NCBI GenBank assembly: GCA_950097015.1
Contig: CATNEN010000038.1
Coordinates: 1,178,001-1,242,000, forward strand
Source: Macrostomum hystrix
Taxonomy: Eukaryota; Platyhelminthes; Macrostomidae
DNA: 64,000 nt
Reading direction: 5' to 3'
Each line of letters opens with the position of its first letter. The stretch's first letter is position 1. Both the position numbers and the translations under genes were made by a program. The notes beneath the pieces are model-generated. The model was given only the letters and a program-made list of their open reading frames with translations, ran no database searches and had not been told where the DNA came from. Shown piece after piece: positions 53,051-64,000 of the stretch.

Positions 53051-53790
53051 CCCCTTAATTTCCGCTCTCCCCCTCTTCGCCTGTTCCCGCTCTCCCTCTC
53101 CGCTCTCCCCCTCTTCGCCCGTTCCCGCTCCCCCTCTCCGCTCTCCCCCTCTTCGCCCGTTCCCGCTCCCCCTCTCCGCTCTCCCCCTCTCCGCTCTCCC
53201 CCTCTCCGCTCACCCCCTCTCCGCTCGCCCCCTCTCCGCTCATCCCCTCTCCGCTCACCCCCTCTCCGCTCATCCCCTCTCCGCTCTCCCCCTCTCCGCT
53301 CTCTCTCTCCACTCTCTCTCTCCGCTCTCTCTCTCTGCTCTCTCTCTCCGCTCTCCCCCTCTCCGCTCTCCCCCTCTCCACTGTCCCCCTCTCCGCTCTC
53401 TCTCTCCGCTCTCTCTCTCCGCTCTCTCTTTCTGCTCTCTCTCTCCGCTCTCCCCCTCTCCGCTCTCCCCCTCTCCGCTCTCCCCCTCTCCGCTCTCCCC
53501 CTCTCCGCTCTCTCTCTCCGCTCTCTCTCTCCGCTCTCCCCCTCTCCGCTCTCTCTCTCCGCTCTCCCCCTCTCCGCTCTCCCCCTCTCCGCTCTCCCAC
53601 CTTTCCGCTCTCCCCCTCTCCGCTCTCTCTCTCCGCTCTCTCTCTCCCCCTCTCCGCTCTCCCCCTCTCCGCTCTCCCACCTTTCCGCTCTCCCCCTCTC
53701 CGCTCTCTCTCTCCGCTCTCTCTCTCCCCCTCTCCGCTCTCCCCCTCTCCGCTCTCCCCCTCTCCGCTCTCCCACCTTTCCGCTCGCCCA
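53051..53790. repeat. Pyrimidine minisatellite upstream of TRPM copy 2
   Basis: CTCTCCCCCTCTCCG units of 13-15 bp repeat about 50 times, with larger internal duplications near 53590-53780. It resembles the POP4 intron array (CTCTCCGCTCT core) and may share its origin. Confidence 0.92.
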
Positions 53791-54143
53791 TTCCTTCACC
53801 TCGAGGGTGGAGAATTCCTTGAGGGTTCTCCCCCCTTAACTCCTATTCGCTGTACGAAATTCGCTGTCTGCCCATGCGTCCCTTCTCTCACTCTCTCGTG
53901 CTCGCATCCGATTGGCCGGAGACTATAGTTGTCAATTATTCGGGAAGGGTCCTGAGGTAGCGTCGGTTGTGAACGAATTCTCCACATTTATATTCAAAGG
54001 AATTCCCTAAAAAAGTGACACAGTTTGAAAATGAGTTTCTCGCCTTCGCGTAGGCAAGGCGACATTCGCACACAATTTGAATTTTTTGCTTAACAACAAA
54101 CTTCAGCTTAAACAAACAAAATTTCCTACGCTCTCAGGTTGTC
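53791..54143. promoter_or_regulatory. 5' flank of TRPM copy 2
   Basis: Unique sequence with CCGATTGGCC (inverted CCAAT) near 53908. It has a pyrimidine tract ending CTCTCAG at 54131-54137, six bases before the ATG, which is a good splice acceptor. It shares nothing obvious with the flank of copy 1. Confidence 0.4.
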
Positions 54144-57100
54144 ATGGCAACAACCCAGTCCTGCGGCTGTACCGATGGCGCCAAACCTCGGAGGGCCGTC
54201 GGAGCAGAAGTCGGAGACGTCGATGGCGGTGGCGTCGATGCGTCGGTGACCTCCAGCCAGGAGGAGGTGTGGGTTGAGCGGAATATTCGCAAGCGAAAGT
54301 GCGTTCGATTCGCGCCTTCCGGTCCTGGAAGCTCAGCCCAGCAACAGCAGCAGCAGCTCTGCCAATGCGGTCGGGCATTCGCGCAGCACCATTGGCTGGA
54401 TCCGGGCACAGCGGTTGGCTCCATGGCAGCCGGGGCCTATGGCGGAGTTTGGCGCACCGAGACTCACACAAAGGATTCGCCAACTGATGCTTACGGTGTG
54501 ATTGAGTTCGCCAGCGGCCCGCACCCGACTCGGGCCAGGTGAGTTTCTCGGTCTGGCTTGCTATTGGCTGTGAGCACTTTTTCATTCACCCATCTATCTA
54601 TATGCTGGGCTTATCTACTGATCATCATGGTCATGACTCATTCCGCTATGAGCACTGTGACTCTTTTTGTCATTCATTCTTGACATGACTGATTTTGTTA
54701 TTCTGCTGATATAAAATACCCAGTTTGTCATTCATACTGGCCATGCCTCATTGTGTCATTCTATTTATGACTTATTTTGTGATTGACATCATGACTCATT
54801 TCGTATTCCTGGTAAATTACTCATGTTATCATTTAAGGTCAAGACTAGTTTCCGAATTCTATTTATGACTCATTTTGTCATTTACTCTGCCCGTGACTAA
54901 TTTCTACATTCTGATCATGATTCATTTCGTTATTTATTCTGGTCATGGCTGATTTTCACCTCAGTCACCTCATGACTCATTTTGTCATCTTAGGTCATGA
55001 ATCAATTTCTCATCTGAGGTCATGACCAAGTTTGCCAGCTACTATCTGATTTGAGTATTCCAAATCCCAAATCCCAAATCTCCAATCGCATTGTCCGGCA
55101 GGTACATTCGCGTGGCCGAGGACACAGACCCCGGTCTTCTGCTGCACGTGCTGACCAATGTGTGGCGGCTTCCCCTGCCGAAGCTGGTGCTCAGCGTTCA
55201 CGGCGGCATGCAGAACTTCGAGCTGCAGCCAAGGCTGCGCCAGCTCGCTTTGAACGGCCTGCGCAAAGCGGCCAGGACCACCGACGCCTGGCTGATCAGC
55301 ACCGGGCTGGACAATGGCGTTTCCAGACTTGTCGGCGAAGCCATCGGAGAGGAAGCTCGCGCTAGGGAAAGCCGGGTGAGAACTTCTCAAACTTCTAATG
55401 AGCCTTGAGCAATGACAGCTTCTACAGGGCTGCCTGCGTGCTGTTGTCCAGCAATTTACTGCTTGTCATCTTCATAGTTTAGTCATTAGAAACTTCACGC
55501 GTGTTTCAGGTCAGTTTTGGGTCTGTGTCAGTAAAAGTTTTTAGGTGTGTCAGTAGAAATGTTATATCTGTGTCAGTAGAATGTCAGGCCTGTGTCAGTA
55601 GAGTGTCAGGTCTGTGTCAGTAGAATGTCAGATCTGTGTCAGTAGAATGTCAGTTCTGTGTCAGTAGAAAGTCCTGTCTGTGTCAGTAGAATGTCAGGTC
55701 TGTGTCAGTAGAATGTCAGGTCTTTGTCAGTAGAATGTCAGGTCTGTGTCAGTAGAATGTCAGGTCTGTGTCAGTAGAAGTGTAATGTGTGTCAGTAGAA
55801 TGTCAGGTCTGTGTCAGTATAAGTGTCAGCTCTATGTCAGTAGAATGTCAGATCTGTGTCAGTAGAGTGTCAGGTCAGTGTCAGTTGAATGTCAGGTCTG
55901 TGTCAGAAGTTTCAGGTCTGTGTCAGTAGTTTCAGGTCTGTGTCAGTAGAAGTGTAAGGTGTGTGTCAGTAGAAGTTTTAGATCTGTGTCAGTAAAAGTG
56001 TCAGGTCTATGTCCGTAGAATGTCAGGTCTGTGTCAGTAGAATGTCAGTTCTGTGTCAGTAGAGTGTAAGGTGTGTGTCAGTAGAATGTCAGGTCTGTGT
56101 CAGCAAGTGTCAGGGTTGTTTCCATAGCAATAAGCAGGCTCAAATTCCGAGTGGTCCACCCGGCGCCCGATCACTCAGATCTCTGCCATCGGCATCGCGC
56201 CCTGGGGCGTCATCCGTGATCGCGAGCAGCTGGTAGGCCTCGGCCGCACCTGCAAGTACTTCGCCATCAGCTCAGCAGGCAAATCACTGTCTGTGCTCAA
56301 TCGCTATCACAGCTACTTCCTCCTAGTTGACGATGGCAGGTGCGGCGCCTACGGCACGGAGACGCAGCTGCGGCGCAACCTCGAGCGCTACCTGTGCAGC
56401 CTGCGCCTGTGCAAGTCTCACTTCGGCGTTGGTCTCGATCGAATTCCGGTGGTTGCCACCCTGCTGGAGGGCGGCGCCAGCGCGTTTCGGCTGCTGCTGG
56501 ACCTGACGCTGGGCACTCCCGCTGTGCCTGTTGTGGTCTGCGATGGCAGCGGACGGGCTGCTGACATTCTGGCGTTTGTGCACAAGTACAGCGACATGGT
56601 GAGTTGTTGGATGGCCATTGTGCTGGTCATTGTGGATGAGGATGGTCATTGTTGGATGTGGGTGGTCATTGTTGGATGCGTCTGGTCATTGTTTGATGTG
56701 GGTGGTCATTGTTTGATCTGGATGGTCATTGTTTGATCTGGATGGTCATTGTTGGATGTGAATCGTCATTGTTGGATGTGGATGGTCATTGTTGGATGTG
56801 TTTGGTCATTGGTTTGTGTTTGGTCATTATTGGTCATTATTGGTCATTCATTGATCATTGATTATTCATTGATCATTGGTCATTGATCATTATTGGTCAT
56901 TATTGGTCAACTGTTTGGTCATTATTGAATCTGGATGGTCATTTTGAATTAGGATGGTCCTTGTTGGATCTGGATGGTCATTGTTGGATGTGGATGGTTA
57001 TTTGTGAATGAAGATGGTCATTGTTGGATGTGGATGGTTATTGTGAATGAGGATGGTCATTGTTCGATGTGGATGGTCATTGTTCGATGTGGATGGTCAT

Positions 57101-60100
57101 TGTTCGATCTGGATGGTCATTGTTCGATGTGAATGGTCATTTTGGATAAGAATTTTCCTTCTTCATGATTTCGGATTGTGAGCAGTTTGCGAGTTTATAA
57201 GCGCCAGCTCAATGTGACAGGCAGTCAGTCATCTTCAGCTTCTAGGAGCAGAAAGTTATTAGAAATGCAATACTGAGTGAAGGCGGCTTGGATTCCTGAG
57301 TACTTGGCTAGTTTAGCTTGGTTTAAGGAAGCTTTTCGAGCACCTCAGTATCGTCTGTGCCCTACTTGAAATCGTGTGGGTGTGGACTACTTGAAATGTA
57401 CTCATAAGTCATCTACTCATGGAAACTTTTGAGAAGTTTGGGTATAAATCTGCTCGTCAGTGGTAACTAGGGTAGTTTAGCCTATCAGCCGGTGCCACAG
57501 TCAATATTAGAATTTTAAACTGGCTCTTGAATGACTCTGAAATCCTTAGCTCAAAACTTCGTTCTCTTTCTAACCTTACATTTTCTCTCCCCTGCATCTA
57601 CTCTCCTTTCTCTACTCTCCCTTCTCTACTCTCCCTTCTCTCTTCTCCCCTTCATTAACTCTCTCTTCTCCCTTCTCCCCTTCATCTACTCTCCCTTCTC
57701 TCCCCTTCATCTACTCTCCCTTCTCCCTTCTCCCCTTCATCTACTCTCCCTTCTCTCCCCTTCATCTACTCTCCCTTCTCTCTTCTCCCTTTCATCTACT
57801 CTCCCTTCTCTCCCCTTTCATCTAATCTCCCTTCTCTCCCCTGCATCTACTCTCCCTTCTCTCCCCTGCATCTACTCTCCCTTCTCCCCCTTTATCTACT
57901 CTCCCTTCTCCCCCTTTATCTACTCACCCTTCTCTCTCCCCCTTCATCTACTCTCCCTTCTCTCCCCCTGCATCTACTCTCCCTTCTTTCCCCTGCATCT
58001 ACTCTCCCTTCTCCCCCTTTATCTACTCTCCCTTCTCCCCCTTTATCTACTCACCCTTCTCTCTCCCCCTTCATCTACTCTCCTTTCTCTCCCCCTGAAT
58101 TCACTCCCTTCTCTCCCGTGCATCTTCTCTCCCTTCTCCCCTTTAATCTACTCACACTTCTCTCTCCCCCTTCATCTACTCTCACTTCTCTCTTCTCTCC
58201 ACTGCATCTACTCTCCATTCTCTCTTCTCCCCTTCATCTACTCTCCCTTCACTCTCCCCCTGCTTTCACTCTCCCTTCTCTCCCCTTCATCTACTCTCCC
58301 TTCTCTCCCCTGCATCTACTCTCCCTTCTCTCCACTGCATCTACTCTTCCTTCTCCCCCTTTATCTACTCTCCCTTCTCCCCCTTTATCTACTCACCCTT
58401 CTCTCTCCCCCTTCATCTACTCTCCCTTCTCTCCCCCTGCATTCACTCTCCCTTCTCTCCCGTGCATCTACTCTCCCTTCTCTCCCCTGCATCTACTCTC
58501 CCTTCTCCCCCTTTATCTACTCTCCCTTCTCCCCCTTTATCTACTCACCCTTCTCTCTCCCCCTTCATCTACTCTCCCTTCTCTCTCCCTGCATTCACTC
58601 TCCCTTCTCTCCCGTGCATCTTCTCTCCCTTCTCCCCTTTAATCTACTCACACTTCTCTCTTCTCTCCACTGCATCTCTCTCCATTCTCTCTTCTCCCCT
58701 TCATCTACTCTCCCTTCACTCTCCCCCTGCTTTCACTCTCCCTTCTCTCCCCTTCATCTACTCTCCCTTCTCTCCACTGCATCTACTCTCACTTCTCTCC
58801 TCTGCATCTACTCTCACTTCTCTCCTCTGCATCTACTCTCACTTCTCTCCCCTGCATCTACTCTGCCTTCTCTCCCCTCCCAGGTGCTGAGCCACCCGGA
58901 GCTCAGCGGCCAGCTAGTCGACCTGATCGAGGACAAGTTCCATCTGAGCCGAGCCAAGTCAATCGCCGTGATCCAGGAGCTTCGCATGTGCTTCCTTGGT
59001 CCCGGCAAGCAGCTGATCTTTGTTTTTAGGCCCGGCGAAGGTCTGTTCGGCGATCTGGACGACGCCATTCTGACCTCGCTGCTGACCTCCCAGCGTCTGT
59101 CTCGGGCCAGCCAGCTGAAGCTCACAATGGCCTGGGACCGGGTGGACCTGGCCAGATGCCACCTGTTCCAGTACGGCCAGGAGTGGAAGGCTGCCGACCT
59201 GGAGCGGGCGATGATGGAGGCGCTGATGAATGATCGCATTGAGTTTGTTCGCCTCTTCCTGGAGTGGGGCGTCAATGCTGAGAAGTTTCTCACCCGCTTG
59301 AGACTGGAGGACTTGTACTCTTACTGCCTGTACAGCGATGAGTCTAAGAGTGAGTACAGTGCTCATGACCTACCCGACCCTCCCGACTCACGTGACCCAT
59401 TCTACCTCCCTGACTCACGTGACCCACTCTACCTAATTTGAATCACGTGACCCACTATACCTACTTAAATCACGTGACCCACTATACCTACTTAAATCAC
59501 GTGACCCACTATACCTACTTAAATCACGTGACCCACTATACCTACTTGAATCACGTGACCCACTATACCTACTTGAATCACGTGACCCACTATACCTGCT
59601 TAAATCACCACTCAGTCAAGTCAAGTCAACTCACTCATGACCCCCTAGAGCCTAGACCCATGCTCATGACCCACTAGACCCATGCTCATGACCCACTAGA
59701 CCCATGCTCATGACCCACTAGACCCATGTTCATGACATTCGCTGTTGAGTCATCCTTTAACTCCTTCAGGCGGTCACGACAAGCATCTCCGTCGCCTTCT
59801 GAAGCGCACGCTGCCGAAGTACTCGGGCCGCCAACGCCGACTGTCGCTGTACATTGTCGGCCGGCTGCTGCAGGAGCTCATTGGTGGCGGCTACACGCAT
59901 GAGTATACAAGACGATTCGCCAATTCTAAAGCGGCTTTGGTGCCTTGGCCATCCTCTGACCGAGGTGGGTAAAATTTCCTGACTTTCCTGGCTAGCCTTC
60001 AGGTGACCCGACCCAGCCTTCAGGTGACACGACCCAGCCTTCAGGTGACCCGATCCAGCCTTCAGGTGACCTGACCCAGCCTTCAGGTGACTAGAGCTAG

Positions 60101-63100
60101 CCTTCAGGTGACCCGACCCAGCCTTCAGGTGACCCGACCCAGCCTTCAGGTGACCCGACCCAGCCTTCAGGTGACCTGAACTAGCCTTCAGGTGACCTGA
60201 ACTAGCCTTCAGGTGACCCGACCTAGCCTTCAGGTGACTAGAGCTAGCCTTCAGGTGACTAGAGCTAGCCTTCAGGTGACTAGAGCTAGCCTTCAGGTGA
60301 CTACAGCTAGCCTTCAGGTGACCCGACGCAGCCTTCAGGTGACCCGACCCAGCCTTCAGGTGACACGACCCAGCCTTCAGGTGACCCGACCCAGCCTTCA
60401 GATGATCCGACCCAGCCTTCAGGTGACCTGAACTAGCCTTCAGGTGACCCGATCTAGCCTTCAGGTGACTAGAGCTAGCCTTCAGGTGACCCAACCCAGC
60501 CTTCAGGTAACCCGACCCAGCCTTCAGGTGACCCGACCTAGCCTTCAGGTGACTAGAGCTAGCCTTCAGGTGACTAGAGCTAGCCTTCAGGTGACTAGAG
60601 CTAGCCTTTAGGTGACCCGACCCAGCCTTCAGGTGACCCGATCCAGCCTTTAGGTGACCCGACGCAGCCTTCAGGTGACCCGACGCAGCCTTCAGGTGAC
60701 CCGATCCAGCCTTCAGGCAAACTGTACCAAGTGCATCTGTCCAAATGTATCATTCCCTCATCAGGCCCAGATGCTTCAATAACAGTCGGTATCAACACTG
60801 CAACGCTAACCGCAGCCAATAGCAATGTATTTTTTAATGGCATCCGAAATGTTCGATCTCGGCTTGGCTTCGTTGCTGAAGATGAGCCGTCATCGCAGAA
60901 GCCGCAGCATCATCAGCACTATCAGCAGCGTCAGCAACAGCAACAGCATCAGCAACAACAGCAACAGCAGCAGCAGCATCATCATCAGCAGCAGCAGCAG
61001 CAACAGAGTTTCCGATTCCCCTACACCGACCTGATGACGTGGGCGGTGCTGTGTCGTCGCTACAACCTGGCCTGGTTCTTCCTCCAGTGCGGCGAGGACT
61101 CCACAGCCAAGGCGCTGTACTCAGCCGCCCTTCTGCGCGCCATCACTGGCCGAGTGGACGAGGATGTCCAGTCTGAGTATTACCACGAGCTGACCAACTG
61201 GGCTGATCGATGCGAGACCGAAGCTTTAGCCATGCTGGACCATTGTCACCGCTGCGACCCCAGGCGATCGCGCCGTCTTGTCACCTACCGACTGGCCGAA
61301 TTCGGAGGCCACACCTGCATGAGCCTGGCTTACACGTCTAGGAGTATGCGCTTCCTGAATCACGCTTGTCCGCAGGTCATACTCAACGACTTGTGGTGAG
61401 GCCACCCACAACTGACTTGATTGTCTACCCCACCTACCCGATTGTCTACCTTAACTACCCGATTGTCTACCTTAACTACCCGATTGTCTACCTTAACTAC
61501 CCGATTGTCTACCTTAACTACCCGATTGTCTACCTTAACTACCCGATTGTCTACCTTAACTACCCGATTGTCTAACACAACTGCCCGATCGTCTAATACA
61601 GCTACCCGATTGTCTACCTTAACTACCAGATTGTCTACCCGAACCCGCTCAATTATCTACTTTAACCTACTCATAAGCCTCTCAAAACCTGTCCAGGTAC
61701 GGCGGCATCCGTGAGTCCGGCCAACTGACCGGCCTCCGAGTCGTCCTGCTTTGCGGCATCTTGGCTGTCTGTCCTCCAGCCTTCTTCCTTCTGCTGGCGG
61801 TCCGCTTCCTGTCGTTCAAGACCCTCGCCGAGCTGCGCGATCAGCCGCAGACGCGGGAAGAGTTCGCCGACTTCGCCCAAGAGAACGACAGCGACGATCA
61901 GGACGACGACGAAGCTGCAGCTGCCGCAGCCGCGGCTTCCGCCGCAGCCCCCGCTGAAGGCTTTGTCGAGCCGGAGTCGCTGCGGAATCTCATGCGCTCG
62001 ATGCCATCGGACAGCCTTGGCGACAAGCTTCGACGGATGGAATCGCCGGCAGTTGAAGCCGCCGACGCCGATGTCGACGCTCGGCCGAATAATTCGACAA
62101 CGACTGCGGCGGCGAATGAGACAGAAGCCGCGGGAGAGGAGAGTCCGACAAGGCAGGGACTGCTTTCCGCGGCTGGCGGCGCGAATGACGAGAAATCGAT
62201 TTGTGAGTGCGCGACTGCCCTTTGCTTTCCTGTGGGTGCTGTTCCCTTGTGGGATCCAAAATATGTCTAGTCCAGCAGCCGCACACTCTTCACCTTCAAC
62301 TGCTTTCAGCAATGTCACCCCAATCTTATTTGCTCAAGAAATCTGACTCACAGAAAATCTCAATCTCAACCTCAATCTCACTCCCAATCTCATTACCGTT
62401 AATCTCAACCCGTCGAGAGTCCCATCTCCAATTTTGCCCCTGTAACAATCACACATTTAATCATTCTACCCTTCTATCATTCTATCATTGTACTTCCACA
62501 ATGTCACCTTCAATCTTAACTTTCCCACAATCTCACCACTACAATCTCACCCTGGTGAGAATCTCACCTTAATACAATCTCACGCCAGTAACTATCACGC
62601 CTTGAATCTCACCCCCCCTAACAGTCTCTCACCCCTCCCACAAACTCACCCCTTCTAAAATCTCACCCCTCCTACAAACTCACCCCTCCCAAAACTAACC
62701 CCTACGAGAATCTCACCCCTCCTACAAACTCACCCCTCCCAAAACTAACCCCTACGAGAATCTCACCCCTCCTACAAACTCACCCCTCCCACAAACTCAC
62801 CCCTCCGACAATCTCACCCCTCCTACAATCTCACCCCTCCCACAATCTCACCCCTCCCACAAACTCACCCCTCCTACAATCGCACCCCTCCTACAATCTC
62901 ACCCCTCCTACAATCTCACCCCTCCTACAATCTCATCCCTCCCACAATCTCACCCCTCCTACAATCTCATCCCTCCCACAATCTCACCCCTCCTACAAAC
63001 TCACCCCTCCTACAATCTCACCACTCCCACAATCTCACCCCTCCCACAATCTCACTTCAAATCTCACCCTCCGACCATCCATCAGGCTGCGGCCCCTCCA

Positions 63101-63260
63101 GCCGCCGTCCGACCGTGGCTGGCGCCCCCACGGTGCTGCATTATCACCTGGAGGACCGCACGCGGCCGCTTCGCAACTATACTTTCCGATCCAAGCCCCA
63201 GCAAACTCGCTTCCTGAATGAGCAGCCGCAGCAATTGCCACAGCCTTTTACTCAGCAGCA

Positions 63261-63293
<33 letters not shown>

Positions 63294-64000
63294 GCAGCTG
63301 CGGCATCACGACCGACTGCCGTATCGAATGCGCGTGTCCGAGTTCTTCAGCGCCCCCATCACCCGCTACTGGCTTCACCTGATGTCCTACACCTTCTTTA
63401 TCGGCTCCTTTCTGTCCTACGCCCTGGTTGTCATGCCGCAGAGCCGTCTAGTCTGGCAGGAGACTGTGGTGTTCGCCTACATCAGCTCATACGCCTTGGA
63501 TAAGGTGAGAGAGATTAGCCAGAGCGGCGGTAGAGATCTGAGCACCAAACTGAGAGTCCACCTATCAGATGCGTGGAATCTGTACGACCTGTGCATCTGC
63601 GCCGTCTCCGCCACCGGCATCGGCACCCGCCTGGCCTCCTTGTGGCACTGCAGCTCCGGCCGCGCGTCTGCCTTCGACTTTTATGGCAACTACAGCCGGC
63701 TGCTGGCTACCGCTACTGCTGTTGACGATCCGGCCGATGTTGCCGAATTCACCTGGCAGTTTAACCTGTTCTTTTTCTCGCACAACATCATGGTGCTGGC
63801 TCTGGGCCTCTGGCTGCTGCGAGTTTTTGAAGTGCTGATCAACTGGAAGCACTTGGGCCCCTACCTGTACATGGTGGCCAGCATGATCAGCAAAATGCTG
63901 CCTCCAGTGAGTCTGCCTGCCTGCCTGCCTGTCTGTCTGTTCTAGTTGTCCGTCTGTCTGTTCTGGGTGTCCGTCTGTCTGTTCTGGGTGTCCGTCTGTC
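54144..64000 (+). CDS. TRPM: TRPM-family cation channel, copy 2, exons 1-8, cut by the window edge
   Basis: Exons 54144-54538, 55102-55375, 56179-56598, 58884-59349, 59770-59964, 60765-61395, 61697-62202, 63086-63906. Splice positions and phases equal those of copy 1. Exon lengths are identical except exon 1 (395 against 413), exon 6 (+3, one His) and exon 8 (+18, Gln-run). Beyond the first ~35 residues I count nine substitutions: three in exon 1, one in exon 6, two in exon 7 and three in exon 8 (Pro/Thr, Gly/Arg, Ala/Thr, the last in S1). The frame is intact through S4, so this is not an obvious pseudogene. Pore and C-terminus lie beyond the window. Different N-termini suggest separate promoters or first exons. 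A haplotype duplication in the assembly is the main alternative to a true paralogue. Confidence 0.88.
54630..55025. repeat. ATGACTCATTT repeat, TRPM copy 2 intron 1
   Basis: The same repeat as in copy 1 intron 1 but about 225 bases shorter, missing the regular TTTCTACATTCTGGTCATGA block. Confidence 0.85.
55508..56115. repeat. 22-bp minisatellite, TRPM copy 2 intron 2
   Basis: The same TCTGTGTCAGTAGAATGTCA unit and the same order of odd units as copy 1, but about five units fewer. Confidence 0.92.
56599..57150. repeat. 20-bp minisatellite, TRPM copy 2 intron 3 (first part)
   Basis: GGTCATTGTTGGATGTGGAT array, nearly base-for-base the array of copy 1. Confidence 0.9.
57585..58880. repeat. Pyrimidine minisatellite, TRPM copy 2 intron 3 (second part)
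   Basis: CATCTACTCTCCCTTCTC array, about 455 bases shorter than in copy 1 through loss of one internal block. It ends in the same acceptor. Confidence 0.93.
59370..59735. repeat. Two short arrays, TRPM copy 2 intron 4
   Basis: AATCACGTGACCCACTATAC units (one more than copy 1) followed by CATGACCCACTAGACC units (fewer than copy 1). Confidence 0.9.
59995..60715. repeat. 21-bp minisatellite, TRPM copy 2 intron 5
   Basis: About 34 CTTCAGGTGACCCGACCCAG-type units, five more than copy 1 and in a reshuffled order of subtypes. Confidence 0.93.
61420..61650. repeat. 21-bp minisatellite, TRPM copy 2 intron 6
   Basis: About eleven ACCCGATTGTCTACCTTAAC units against about five in copy 1. Confidence 0.9.
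62300..63060. repeat. 17-bp minisatellite, TRPM copy 2 intron 7
   Basis: CTCACCCCTCCTACAAT and CTCACCCCTCCCACAAT units. It is expanded by about 170 bases relative to copy 1. Confidence 0.9.
63907..64000. repeat. Start of the TRPM copy 2 intron 8 minisatellite
   Basis: The donor GTGAGT at 63907 is followed by TGTCTGTTCTGGGTGTCCGT units that run off the window, as in copy 1. Confidence 0.9.

Overview
This window is nuclear DNA of an animal. Its genes have spliced introns with GT/AG borders and encode metazoan families: two TRPM channels, an IL-17-like cytokine, a Niban-family PH protein, the RNase P/MRP subunit POP4 and an ALDH3-type aldehyde dehydrogenase. tRNA-derived SINEs and one hAT-like MITE are also present. 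Exons are GC-rich and the unique spacers AT-rich. Roughly half of the sequence is minisatellite, each locus with its own unit. This fits a repeat-rich invertebrate, probably a spiralian (a free-living flatworm such as Macrostomum is one candidate). The species assignment is inference only.

Layout: 1-2034 is a 32-bp satellite. 2392-3868 (+) is a two-exon IL-17-like gene. 14936 down to 9561 (-), with a possible last exon at 5327-5131, is an eleven- or twelve-exon Niban-like gene whose introns hold six or more arrays. 15-20.3 kb is mostly AT-rich spacer with an LTR-like remnant and a hairpin. 20341-24958 (+) is POP4 in three exons; its first intron holds a 765-bp higher-order repeat and its second a SINE. 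25-30.4 kb holds three arrays. 30906-44472 (+) is a complete ten-exon TRPM gene of 1810 codons. 44650-45292 is a hAT-like MITE with its own internal minisatellite. 45.7-47.6 and 48.05-48.78 kb are arrays. 48894-50730 (+) is an ALDH3 gene ending in a CaaX box. 51.4-52.9 kb is a decayed repeat built on a CGATA/TATCG motif. 53.05-53.79 kb is a pyrimidine array. From 54144 to the window end (+) is a second TRPM copy, exons 1-8 of the same gene structure.

The two TRPM copies are nearly identical: I count nine residue changes outside the first ~35 residues plus small His/Gln run differences. Their introns carry the same minisatellites at different copy numbers. They are therefore either a recent tandem duplication flanking an ALDH gene or a haplotype duplication in the assembly. 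The genes have no operon-like functional link. TRPM is a plasma-membrane cation channel, ALDH3 a membrane-anchored aldehyde detoxifier, POP4 a tRNA/rRNA-processing subunit, IL-17 a secreted signal and Niban a membrane-associated signalling protein. All exon calls come from reading splice sites and phase by eye; no alignment or RNA evidence was available.
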